From positions 53,141,741 through 53,205,740 of the forward strand of contig CM041465.1 in assembly GCA_023213395.1 (NCBI GenBank): a stretch of DNA of 64,000 bases, read 5' to 3'. This document shows, piece after piece, positions 53,750 to 64,000 of this stretch; the first letter of the stretch is position 1, and each line of letters opens with the position of its first letter. Made by a program: the position numbers and the translations under genes. The notes beneath the pieces were generated by a model. That model saw only the letters and a list, made by a program, of their open reading frames with translations. It did no database searches and had not been told where the DNA came from. Source of the stretch: Cycas panzhihuaensis (Eukaryota; Cycadophyta).

Positions 53750-54205
53750 CCTAGCTAAATAGGAATAATGATGATTGATAGCAGTATTAGGGGTGCGGAT
53801 GAAAACCTACAAGCGAAGCAAGTATGACACAGGGCACCTCGTGCACCGGAGCACGAGTTTGGGACTTGCGGATGATACCCAACTACCTTGGAGTGGTCCT
53901 CTATCTCAAAGAGAAAGAGGGGAAGCGAGAGAGGTAGCCTGGATAGACTTAGGAGGAAAGTCCTCCCACCCTTAGATGACCGGAAGGGGAGGAAAGGAAT
54001 CCTCAAGGGTTTCCTTATGACGGAGGGACACAAGCGGGAGTAAGGTAGGCAATAGCCTACGATGCAACTACATGGGAAATAACATCTTTTACCCATATTT
54101 GTATATTTACACATCACGCACCATATCCATATAGGAAAAGGACCTATAGGAGATTTCCCCTTTCCTTTTCCTTGGCTTGCAAACCCTTCCCTCACCCTTT
54201 CGGCT
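53750..54205 (-). repeat. LTR fragment on the minus strand (remainder of M's 5' LTR)
   Basis: The reverse complement aligns with D's third LTR segment and with other LTR ends (CCCCTTCCGGTCATCTAAGG, TAGTTGCATCGTAGG). Only the last 450 or so bases of an LTR are present. Orientation, position and a seamless alignment across the D insertion to 34083-34112 make M's LTR the best owner. Confidence 0.65.
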
Positions 54206-54221
54206 CGCTTTCACTTAGTCG

Positions 54222-56753
54222 AAGTGGCTTAGGGTATTGTTTGATGTATGCTTACCTGTTTTTTGTGTGATCACATTGTTTTCTTGCCTGATCATGTTGC
54301 TTGTGCCTGCCACATATTATTCAGCCTATGACGACCCACCATGGGGCACTTCTTAGTGAGTCATACACCCCATATGGCACTCAGCTACCCACAACGCCTC
54401 CACAGCTCCTCAAACACTACCATTAGTCGTGACCTGCTCGCGTTAGCATTCCTGTCATTACTTTGAATCCCCTTTTGAGTGTGATAGGACCCCCCCCCCC
54501 CCCCCCTAGAGGCTCATTTTTCTCTTTGGCCACTTGTCAACCACTTGGGCATGAGCTCCCAGCCTGCCCAGCCTTTGCACATCCCTCTGTTTGACTCTAG
54601 GCCCTGTTTCTGCCTTAATTTTGACTTTCGGGCCTGCACTGCTGTAAACTTAGTGGTACCGCAAAGTTTGTCGTAGTACCACGAGGTCTGCCACGATGCA
54701 ATTGTTTAACTTCATTTTTTTAAATAGCTACGGTAATTCCCACTCTTTTCATAGAACTACCATGTGGCATCCTCACGTACTCATCCCCTCTGTAACCCTA
54801 AATGCTCGTTTAGGGTTAGGGAGAATATAAAACCTAAAAGGAAAGCCATTGATCCTTCTTCTTCATTCATTTTTTGGCTCTACTCCAGCTTTCACTTTGC
54901 AACTTCCACAGGATCTGCTCTTTGGCTCTGGTTCTCCTTCCACATGATACCTGCTGCATCTGAGGCCTTGCTATAGCAGCTTCAAGCTCTTTTTTTGTAG
55001 GTCTACATCGTGGAGGAAGAATACTTACAGCATCTCAACAACTAGGCTCCAAGATCTCAGATTTGCATCCATGTTTGCCTCCTCTCTAGCCCAGGCCTAA
55101 AAAGCCTATTTGGCATAGGCTTTTCCTCTTGATTTCAGGCAGAATAGAGCTTCTTCCTTCTGCTGTAAGGTACCCCTTCCATGGTCCTTTAAGTCTCTTA
55201 TCTTTTTTCTTTCTTTTATGAGCAGTGTTGGGTTATTCCTTACTCCTATCTTTATATTCCATAGGAGCTTGCCTATTGTTCCTCTTTTTATAGTGCTTCT
55301 CCTCCCTGCAAGCTCACTCCAAGGTGGCTATGCAAGAGGGCTGCATAAAGACAGGTGAAGGGAGAAAGGCAGGATCAGTCCCCTTATTGGCCTTCTCCCT
55401 GAGGGTTTTACCCTTCCCTTCCTTCCTCTTTCACTTCATGCCTCTCTTTGGAGCTGGGCCAGGGATATTGAGAGTCTATCTCCAGTTCTGAAACAGCATT
55501 GGTAGCCCTTGTCACACCAGTTTCAGTCCTATACTCTCAAGTTTTGGGTATCACATAAGCCCCCAAACCCGTCCCAGTCAATTTGTGATCCTTGGCTTGT
55601 CCCAACCTGATGATTTGTTGCCCATAGCACTTCGTCTCTTGGGCTTGTTTATACACCATTTCACTAGTTTATTTCCTCCTTTGTTTGCTATCCTATACAA
55701 CCATTACATTCTATTTTTCCCCCCTTTGAGGCTACATGGAGGTACTTGTGGGTGAGTTGGACATTCCAAGGCTAACTTCTTCATCTTGGTCATTGTTTGG
55801 TGTTGCTTTGGTTTGAGTTTTACTTAGAGGTTTTGGAATAGAGTGTAATATTTCTTTAACTTGATTTATTATCTGCTTCTTGTATTCATATATATATATT
55901 AGGCATATTTGGCAGCCCCCTCTTCTAGGAGGGAGAAACTCTTATTTGTTACTTGGTAGGTTTGTAGCAATGGAAGTATGAAGGAGGTGAACTTCTTGTC
56001 AGGTTAGTCTCTAGTTAGTAGTACTTTCATTTTCTTTTACTACTCTTTATGTCGCTTTGCTTTTACATGATTGGGGAAGGTAAGGTAGCCCCTCGTCAAT
56101 TCATGGCAACCATCATCGGTTAGCCTCTCACTTGCATGGCAAGTTCGAGTGGACAAGTGCATAAAGAGCAGAAGGTCGTAAAATCCCAACCACACTTCTT
56201 TTCCAAGTATTTCTTGTCCCCTTTGTTGTCCTTTTTTGCAGTGTTTCTTTTATGCACATGTCATATGCTAAAAATACATAAGAAACAAAAAGGGAAAGAA
56301 CTTATTCTTGCATTTACGAATTCTTGTTATAGTTGTTTATACTGTGTGTAGATAGGTCTTGGGTGTGAGCCACACATTCCTCACACCCCATCTAGCCCAC
56401 ACATAGGACATCGTATCTCACACACATTTGCTCACACTTATTTGCTCACATGTTGCCTTCTCCCTCCCATGAGAAGATGTAACTTCTTAGAGTCCCTCTT
56501 CCTCTTCCCAGCCATCCAAGGGGTAGGAGGGCCTCTTCTTTTAGGATGACCCAAGGCCTCACCTTACATCCTTTTTTGGAGATTGCCCTAAGGCAATTGG
56601 GCACCATTCGTGGGTCCCGAATCTGTGCTTCGATGCACAAACACCCCGTATGGTGTTCCTTCTTATTGTTAAGGTCCTATTTATAACCTACATCACACCT
56701 TAGTTTGTTACACCCTTCTAAGCAGAGAAGACCATTCCGTAGATGCGATTCCA
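54222..56753 (+). repeat. 5' LTR of element G, truncated at its start
   Basis: It ends GTAGATGCGATTCCA. Recognisable blocks are ATGTATGCTTACCTG (54237), GCCTATGACGACCCA (54325), a run of 17 C (54490-54506), GTAAACTTAGTGGTACC (54645), a TATA-like AGAATATAAAACC (54820) and GGGGAAGGTAAGG (56073). The first LTR bases are missing at the junction with M's LTR fragment. Confidence 0.85.
54490..54506 (+). repeat. Run of 17 cytosines
   Basis: It lies in G's 5' LTR before a TAGAGGCTC block. A similar run of 12 C is in D's LTR at 52399-52410. Other copies do not have runs of this length at the same places. Confidence 0.9.
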
Positions 56754-56754
56754 C

Positions 56755-56771
56755 TAGCGACCATACTGGGG
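56755..56771 (+). other. Primer-binding site of element G
   Basis: TAGCGACCATACTGGGG has one change (TGG to TAG) from the family site. Confidence 0.65.
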
Positions 56772-56890
56772 ATCTGCCAGTAAGGAAGCTAGTCTTACTT
56801 CTCTTCCTGTTGGTGCTATTGCTTTCTGGTAATCTTCCTTATTTTCTCTTTCCATTGGGCAGCCCCCAATGCGTGCTTCATACTCCTCTT

Positions 56891-56969
56891 TCTTCTAACA
56901 ACTTTGGCAAAGGCGTTGTATGCGACATTTTTCATGTCGTTTATGAGGTTTGCCACCTTTGTTAGAAGA
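56891..56969 (+). other. Structured leader hairpin upstream of gag (G)
   Basis: Three nested stems are visible: TCTTCTAACAA with TTGTTAGAAGA, GGCAAA with TTTGCC, and GCGACAT with ATGTCGT around a TTTTC loop. Relative to B's GCGACGT/ACGTCGC one G-C pair has become A-T on both sides. Confidence 0.65.
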
Positions 56970-57012
56970 CCCTTTATATCACCTACTTCCATCATCAGAA
57001 TCTGATTCGACA

Positions 57013-59440
57013 ATGGAGGGCTATCCTTCTGATTGGGCATATCACGCCTTCGCTTCGGGAACTCATGAGTTCCCCACATCTATTCTAGGATCCACCCAAG
57101 AGGGTGACGATCCCATCTATTACCTGGGTGACCAATATCACCCCATCAACATCCATCCTTCTACCCATGTAGTAGAAGATCTATCTTCTCTTGAGATTCA
57201 CCCTTCGATTGGTGATTCTTACGAGGAGTACCCTAAGGGGTCCACATCATTTAAGGGCCCATCCACCTCTTATGGTCACGTGGATACCCCTCTCGCCGAT
57301 GTGATTGAAGCTATTAGCAAGTGCTTTCGAGCGGCTCACCTTTAATCACGTCCTAGGTGGTTTGAAGGTGTTTTGCGTGGTGGAGCATCCTCTTTATCTA
57401 CTCCTTTACCATCTTCTTCATCCGTACTTGCTCCTCCTACTACCAGCAACCCTTTTATTCCTACGCAGTCATCCCGCTCCTTTCCTACACTAACTGTAGG
57501 GGCAAATGTTGTACCTTCCATCCCTCACCAGGGTCCTAGTTCTTCAGGACTCTCCTGTGGTATGTCTTTCCCTCAGTTGGGGGTTAGCATACCCTTTCCT
57601 AGTTAGGCTAATGTGCCATCTCTTAACGTGGCACATACATTCCCTAGTAGGCTTGTGGGTACTACTAGCTCTTTAGTTACTAGCCATGTGGGACCCGCTC
57701 TCACATATTCCCAAAACCAACTTGTTGGTCCTTCCTTTTACATCCCCCTAGGTTATGCTTCTCAACCTTAGGGGCAAGGTAAAGGGAACCACCTCCCAAC
57801 TTATGGGGTGGACCTGCTACACCCATATAGGATTGCACCACCTACGGGTGGCCCATATGGGTAGAACCTGGTTCTACACCCTCCTTTTCTGCCATTTAGT
57901 GTAGCCCCTTACGCTGTGCCTTTACAAGGGAACCTAACTCCCTTTCAAAGCACTTATTCTCAAGCCCCCTTCCAGCAAGGGGCATTTCCTCAAGGAGGGA
58001 TGGGTTTTCTACCCCCATCCATTCCTTGTTCACTACCTACTACATCATTCGTTGATCCTATAGTCCAGGTAAGGGCACGTCCCTTCATGGACTATAGATC
58101 AACACCACTATCTATTGAGGCATTAAGAACTAATCTGCCACCTCATCCTCTCGAAGTTCCTAAATTTGATGGAACTTCCTTGCAAGACCCAGTAGAACAT
58201 GTACGCAGTTTTTCTATGGAATATATAGATTACTGGGCTTACGACCACATATTGATGAAGCTATTCCCATGATCTTTATAGGGTGATGTCCTTAAGTGGT
58301 TTTATCGCCTCCTTGCCCACTCTATCTTTTCATTCCAACAATTAGTGGATGAATTCATCAACTACTTTGATGTAGCCCGTCCATTTGAAAGCAGAATAAA
58401 ATCTCTCCTTTCACTCAAATAAGGCCACGATGAAATGAATTGTGACTTTGTGTGATGATTCCATGACCGTCTTCACTCTACTAAGGCCACGTTACCCGAA
58501 GAGTTGAAGAGGGATATTTTCGTTAATGTACTTCACCCCGAAGTACATATGGAAGTCCTTAAAATAGGGGCAACCACGTGTAACTCTGTGATTGCAAAGT
58601 GCTTAGCGTTAGAGGCTATTGAAATCCAAGCCAGACTTAAGAGGCCTCTCAAGCCCTCACAACGTCGTGAGGCACCTCCCTTGACCAAGGAAACTAAACC
58701 TTCATAACCCACTAGGTCTACTCCTCACTTGACTGAGAAGACCTTAGATGCCCTTACTTCTACCATACGCTCATTCGAGTGTACGATGAAGGATCTTAAA
58801 CTCCAAGCCCCTTCATTACCAACTTCCAACAAATAAATTCAGCAGCCTTCTCAAGCTGCTCCCCCCAAAGAGGGTGGTACCAAACCTTCTCAAGTAAGGA
58901 AAGCCGATCCTTCACTCAAGAAGAAGTGGTGCTCTGTCCACAGGGAGTGCTTCCATGATGACTCGCGTTGTCAGGTGCAACACCCTCGTGATGCCTCACA
59001 ATATGATTCATCTCCTAGACGGGCCTCAAAGCCCAATCTCGATTAACCCATCTATAAGGATCCATTCCCCAAACATGGGGAGCATGATCGCAATACTTAG
59101 TAAAGAAATAATCAAAATCAGGGTAGATCCCCTAATTCTCGCCCTTCGCATGGTAGAGGAAAGGGTGCGTGAGATTCATCATCCTCCTCGCGTTCCCCTG
59201 ACCACTGCACTCCTTCACCTTTGCGATCCCACGATAAGGGAAAGAAGGCAATTCAAAAGCTTGAGGCCACTCCCCTTTATGCCTTAACTTGGTCTCAAGC
59301 TGCAAAAGAGGCGGCCAGCACCTGTACATCTACATCACACCTTGATCCTCCTCCAGAAGCCGTTCCTCTGGAAATACCTTTGCTTCGCAAGAATATTCCT
59401 GTTTGCCCCAGTTGCTTTGACTTTAGGAGAACCCTTACCT
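57013..59440 (+). pseudogene. Element G gag
   Basis: The ATG at 57013 opens MEGYPSDWAYHAFASG... The parts are an acidic N-terminal segment (EGDDPIYYLGDQYHP), a Ser/Pro/Gly-rich linker (57370-58060), the capsid domain (58180-58640, with SFSMEYIDYWAYDHILMK and a FINYFDVARPFE stretch) and a basic KKPLKPSQRREAP-like segment. An intact CX2HX4HX4C knuckle (WCSVHRECFHDDSRC, 58930-58971) follows, then a basic tail. It stays in frame throughout but is broken by stops, many at former Gln or Trp codons. Confidence 0.88.
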
Positions 59441-60543
59441 AACCCACAGGGAGGGGTAAGCCATTTTTCGTAGTTGAAGAGCTTCATACCGTGGCTGTTG
59501 GGATGTCCATCATAGACGTATTGAAAAGATGTCCTGAGTAATGAACACTCCTCCTAGAAGCTTTAGGGTTAAATGATGTGCTTGTTCATGCTTTGGGCAC
59601 CACCCAAAGTCATGAACCCATCATCTCCTTTGATCCTAAAGATCTTCCCCCAGCCAGTGGAAGGGAATGCCAATGGAACTGCCCTTTTACCATTACCATA
59701 GACACATGCAATTGTACCTTGCGAAGGATCATCGTGGACAACGATTCTTCTGTTAATGCTATGCCCTTGTGCGTCATGCAAGAGATTGGGATTTCTTCCT
59801 TGTAGCCCATTCCATGGTGATGTCAAGGCTATGATGGTAGCGAGAAGACTCCCTTCAGGTTTGTTTCGATACCTCTCACCCTCGAGGATAAGACTGTCCT
59901 TGCTGACATCATTGTCCTCGATGTGGATGTTGATTACAACCTCCTCCTGGGTCAACCATGGCTTGACCAAATGGGAGCCATGTGTTCCACCTGTTGGGGG
60001 CAACTTAAGTTTTTCTATAATGGACAAATGAGAGTTGTCTCCTGCGAGCGACCACTTGCGAAACAAACTAGACCATCCACACAAGCAAGCCATGGCCATA
60101 CAAAGGAAAATAAAGGCCTTTCCACTCATGCCTCAGCTTGCTCCATCGGTATTCTCGATCCTTCTAGCCATGAAGAAGATCCCACATCTTCTTCTTCGAG
60201 CCTAACCTGTTTTGCCCCTATCGGCATTGGAAGCTACGGGTACCTCACCATGTTTAGTGACGACGGGTCCCATAGCGAGGATGAGGACCTCCCTCACTCG
60301 GTTTCCTTCCTTCATTCTAGTGGGGGGCATTCTTCTCGTTCTAGGTCTCAACCTAAGATCCCTCTTATTGAAGAGCCCAATTGCTCTCTCGTGATACATG
60401 TTATTACATGTGTTGACTGTCAGACCCCTAGCTCTTCCCTTCCATCACCTTCCATACGTGATGGCATTGAGAGTTTCCCTCCTACCTCTTATGAGGGGTC
60501 TCTCCTCGACTCTCCCTTAGAGTCCCTTAGGGATGTTGGGTAG
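59441..60543 (+). pseudogene. Element G aspartic protease and acidic linker
   Basis: IIVDNDSSVNAMP (59731-59766) is the active-site stretch, with Asp replacing the Gly of D-N-G-S. VDVDYNLLLGQPWLDQMGAM follows at 59923. The segment after it (GSHSEDEDLPHSVSFL near 60270) is acidic and Ser-rich and corresponds to the part that precedes the Arg/Ser tail in C and E. The protease would process the gag-pol precursor. Confidence 0.82.
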
Positions 60544-62409
60544 CTTACAGGTCATCCTAGTTCTATTGCTCCCACTCCATCCCACACCTCGTCCATTTGA
60601 AGTCAAGTCATCTATGGGGTGGATTACTTTGAAGACGATGAGGCCTTACTAGAGCACTTAGCAAGCTCCATGCCCAGTTTACCTCCCGGTCACCATAAGC
60701 TTGGCCACCAGAAGGTCCTAGTGATTGGGTCTACATTAGTTGACCCAATCCCATCCTCCATTCCATCTCTTCCTATCGACCTTGCCCCCATCCATTTCGA
60801 GGAGGGGAATGTCATGTGTATGGGGGTAACTCAGGACATAGTCCTCGCCCCAGGCAAGGTCATTAAGGTAGGAGCAGAATGTACCTCTGATGAAGTAAGG
60901 GAATACTCCTTTTTGTTCCAGGAATTCTGGGATGTTTTCATGTGGGACTACTCTGACATAAAGGGAATTGACCCCTCCATTGTCACCTATAACCTCACAA
61001 CTATTCCTAGCACCTACCTTGTGTGCCAGAAGTAGCATCCCCTCCATCCTAAACTTTTAGCCACCATCAAGATGGAGGTTGAGAAACTCTTGGATGTAGG
61101 ACTTGTCACTTCCATCGATTACCCTAAATGGGTATCAAACATCGTCCCCGTTGCCAAGAAGAATGGGACCATTCAGATATGCTTTGATTTTCATGACATT
61201 AATAATACATGTCCTAAGGATAACTTCCCACTCACCTTTATCGATCAAATCATCGGTCAAATCGCTAGATTCGAAGTTATGTCCTTAATGGATGGCTTCT
61301 TTGGCTACAACTAGATCCAGATATCTCCTGAAGACTGCCACAAGATGGCCTTCACCACCCCATGGGGTACCTTTCCCTATAAGGCAATGCCCTTCGATCT
61401 TAAAAATGTAGGAGCCACAGACTAGAGGGCTATGCATTTTATTTTCCATGACCTCATTAACAATGCGTTGGAGGTCTTTATGGATGACATGATAGGTCTC
61501 TCACATAGTAGAGCCCATCACCCCTCCGACTTGTGAGCCATCTTCACCCGATGCCATAAGTATCATGTTAGTCTCAACCTACTTAAATGCATGTTTACTG
61601 TCACCTCAAGCAAACTCCTAGGTTTCCTTGTGTCAAAATAAGGGATCCAAATTGATCCAGATAAAGTCAAGGTAATCCTTGACATGCCACCTCCTAGAAC
61701 CCAACGACAAATCAAGTCATTTCTAGGTAGGCTCGGTTTCCTTAGGCATTTTTTGGTAGACTTCACCATAAATGCCAAACCTCTTACCAACTTATTGAAG
61801 AAAGGAGTCCCATTTGTTTAGTTGATTAAGACTCAATAGGCCTTCGAAGGATTAAAGGAAGCCCTCACTTCCGCTCCTACGTTGGCGCCTCCTTGCTTCG
61901 ATAGGCTCTTCATCCTTTATACCTTGGCCACTAACGAATCCCTAGGCATTATGCTGGCCCAGGAGGATGACTCAAGGGTCGAGAGAGCGATCTATTTTAT
62001 CAGCTGCACCCTCGTGGCTGTTGAACTTAATTATTCCCTCGTCGAGAAGGAATGTCTCTCCTTGGTCTACGTGACCAAGAAGTTCTGGCATTACTTGCTC
62101 AGTAATACCACCAAGGTAATCGTCCAATCTGATCCCTTGCGATATTTGCTTACTCATTCAGACCTCACGGGTAGGGCAGGTCTTTGGACTATCCTACTTC
62201 AAGAGTTTGACCTCCAAATCATTAATAGGAAGTCGAAGAAGGAAATGATAGTGGCAGAGCAGCTAGTCAATGCCCCCATTCCTAGCACATCCCATGTTTC
62301 CATTGGTGACTCTCTCCCTGATGAGTCTATCCTGACCGTCCAGGGCATCTCTCCTCATCCGCTCACTGATAGCGAGTGGTATGGCAACATTGTGTGGTAT
62401 CTTACTTAG
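60544..62409 (+). pseudogene. Element G reverse transcriptase and native RNase H
   Basis: A pre-RT segment (DYFEDDEALLEHL, 60619) leads into RT: LVTSIDYPKWVSNIVPV (61105), NTCPKDNFPLTFIDQII (61206), and FMDDM (61477-61491), the catalytic pair with Phe-Met before Asp-Asp. RNase H follows from about 61880. Its first motif reads LYTLATNESLGIML with no Asp where the family RNase H has one, and its last motif has Glu (VAEQL) for Asp. The Glu of EKECLSL and an Asp in QSDPL remain. Loss of these acids also appears in M and fits reliance on aRNH. Confidence 0.85.
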
Positions 62410-63620
62410 TAGGAATATTGCCCTAAAGCCAACAACAAAGTTAGATCGCGCATCTATGCCACTGCCAGACAATGCTTCCTCGTAGACGAAGTATTATACA
62501 AGAGATCCTTCGATGGGATCCTTCTTGCTGCGTCGCTTCAGATGAAGCAGATCAAATACTCCGTGAATGCCATCATGGAATTTGTGGGGGCTACTTTGGG
62601 GACCAATCCATGGCCCAAAGGATCCTCCATATGGGCTATTATTGGCCATCCCTTTTCAAGGACACCCATGCCTACACTTTGAGATGTCGACGGTGCCAAG
62701 AGCATACCAACATCTCTCATGTGTCTTCCGAGGCCCTTCACCCTATTATATCTCCATGGCCCTTTTCTCAATGGGGTTTAGATCTCATTGGTGCCATATC
62801 ACCACCTTCTTTGGCACATCACAAGTACATCTTAACTGCCATAGAGTATTTCACCAAATGGGCAGAGGCAATCCCTCTATCCACTATGCCTAGTAAGATG
62901 ATAATCACCTTCGTCTACCAACACATCATTTGCCGTTTCGGGGTTCCAGATGTCTTGATCACAGACAATGGAATCCCCTTTTGTAACAAGGAGATGGAGG
63001 AGCTCTCCAAGAAATTCAAGATGTCTCACAAGACCTCATCTCCTTATTACCCCTAAGCAAACGGATAAGTCAAATCATTCAACAAAACCCTTATTAACAT
63101 TTAAAAAAAAACCATTGTACAATCTCAAAGAGATTAGCATCTTCAGCTCCCTTTCGCTCTGTGGGCATATCGTACTTCTATCTGTACAGCTACTAGAATA
63201 ACACCATTTTCCTTGGTCTACAGAATTAAGGTGGTACTCCCACTGGATGTGGAGATCCCCTCTCTATGAGTCTCCCTTAGAGGTCTTATCAATGAAGAGT
63301 CTATCTGCTAGGCTCATCTCATAGATCTCAAGGCTTTAGATGAGAGATGCTTGATGGTTTACCAAGCGAACCTCGCTTCGAAAGCCCGTTCGCAAAGGAC
63401 TCATGATAAGCATCTTTGTGCCCATCCTTTGTGCCTTGGGAACCACGTCCTTAAGTTAGAATACCTCTATAATTGCCTAACCAAATTTAGGCCTAAATAG
63501 GCCAGTCCTTTCATTATTCTTGAGAGCCTTGATAATGATGCTTATAAGATCACCACCTTGGAAGGTCTGGAATTTGAGAAGGCGGTCAATAGAAAATTCC
63601 TCAAGAAATTTTATGCATGA
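62410..63620 (+). pseudogene. Element G integrase
   Basis: Integrase is in a different frame from RT-RH because of an indel near 62410-62470. The HHCC part is HHGICGG..RCRRC (62573-62700). The core has WGLDLIGAIS (62775), ITDNGIPFCNKEMEE (62959) and, at 63060-63074, N-G-stop-V-K, where Lys stands in place of the catalytic Glu and a stop replaces Gln. A C-terminal segment (63270-63620, LINEESI.. to FLKKFYA then TGA) matches the 3' part of B's pol fusion. The protein would insert the cDNA. Confidence 0.83.
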
Positions 63621-64000
63621 TCCTCTTGGCGATCCCTTCACCACGCTCCAAAATGAGCCTAAACTACCATCTTAAGTTTGTTCCTATTCCTCCGAGCCAC
63701 GGGTGGAATGACGACTTAGGATGGCCTCTTCATCTCCTTCCGGTTCCTCCCGCAGAACCCTTGTTCCTATTTCCTTTGGGACCTTGTCCTTCTATTTGGG
63801 TATACCCTAGTTAGGATGACACTTTAGAGTATCGTTACTCCCCCTCTTGCTCGGTACTTCCTTTGCATATCCTGTTATGCTCCTCTGTGGACATGTGCAT
63901 CGCCCCATTTCCTAACCCCATATATGTCTATCACCTCTACTCATGGTGGTTGTGTATGCTCCTGTTAGGTATATAGCCATGCATGGAAGGAAATATGTGC
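63621..64000 (+). other. Element G 3' UTR with conserved hairpins
   Basis: One hairpin repeat unit (63664-63726) with arms CTTAAGT.. and ..ACTTAGG lies about 40 bases after the stop. The GAGTA-TCGT-TACTC hairpin is at 63827-63840. The sequence then matches the pre-antisense-gene part of B (near 21900-22040) up to the window end. Confidence 0.75.

Larger units (their letters stand above)
54222..64000 (+). mobile_element. Element G: Tat-type element with full pol, right end outside window
   Basis: It consists of a 5' LTR lacking roughly its first 110 bases, a PBS, leader hairpin, one long gag-PR-RT-RH-IN frame (57013-63620) and the start of the 3' region. The 3' LTR and any aRNH or antisense gene lie beyond the window. 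It is the best guide here to the ancestral domain order. Decay is mainly by stop codons; the only clear frame change is near 62410. Confidence 0.9.

Noticed and set aside
53750-54195. 146-codon minus-strand frame
   Set aside because: It lies entirely in LTR sequence on the minus strand; the matching plus-strand LTR segment of D is not open.
1-64000. Host protein-coding genes, tRNA or rRNA genes
   Set aside because: None seen; all longer frames with recognisable domains are retrotransposon gag, pol, aRNH or the antisense accessory gene.

Overview
This window looks like intergenic DNA from a large plant genome. I found no host gene, tRNA or rRNA. Essentially every base belongs to an LTR retrotransposon, and the copies are stacked inside one another. 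Six or seven copies belong to one Ty3/gypsy group that I assign to the Tat/Ogre-type lineage. The grounds are a CX2HX4HX4C gag knuckle, a primer-binding site of the TGGCGAC..TGGGG type (tRNA-Arg-like, from memory of the family), an additional archaeal-type RNase H (aRNH) gene, long 2.5-2.7 kb LTRs, and an antisense gene in the 3' region. One further copy is a chromovirus with an initiator-Met-type primer site. Long LTRs, deep nesting and heavy C-to-T decay fit a gymnosperm or a large-genome angiosperm, but the sequence does not settle the species.

Layout. Element M is the oldest layer. It lies on the minus strand, with pol/gag at 28819-33825 and the pol end at 3498-4581. It has been hit by A (3' end only, 1-3497), by B (4582-28818) and by D (34113 to about 53749, inside M's own LTR). 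B is itself interrupted by C (9854-19784, target duplication ATGTC). D's 5' LTR is interrupted twice: by E (34913-44759, duplication GTTTC) and by the chromovirus F (45955-52325). M's LTR remnant at 53750-54205 abuts G (about 54222 to the window end), which is the only Tat copy here with PR, RT, RNase H and integrase in order.

How the genes work together. In a complete element, gag and protease-RT-RNase H-integrase come from one long sense ORF (visible in G). After the pol stop come hairpin-forming repeats. Then, in B, there is an antisense two-exon gene with a plant-mobile-domain-like region, a 1.2 kb divergent intergenic region, and a separate sense ORF for aRNH just before the 3' LTR. The aRNH ORF in A (171-593) is intact. 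It is preceded by a strong splice-acceptor-like site, and the LTRs carry a conserved GTAAG donor-like site, so a spliced subgenomic mRNA is plausible. C and E belong to a pol-less family that keeps gag, protease and an Arg/Ser-rich tail and must depend on partner elements.

The most interesting points are the spliced antisense gene and its divergent arrangement with aRNH, two sets of conserved hairpins with compensatory changes, and an 86-base tract in C in which every C has been lost, mostly to G.
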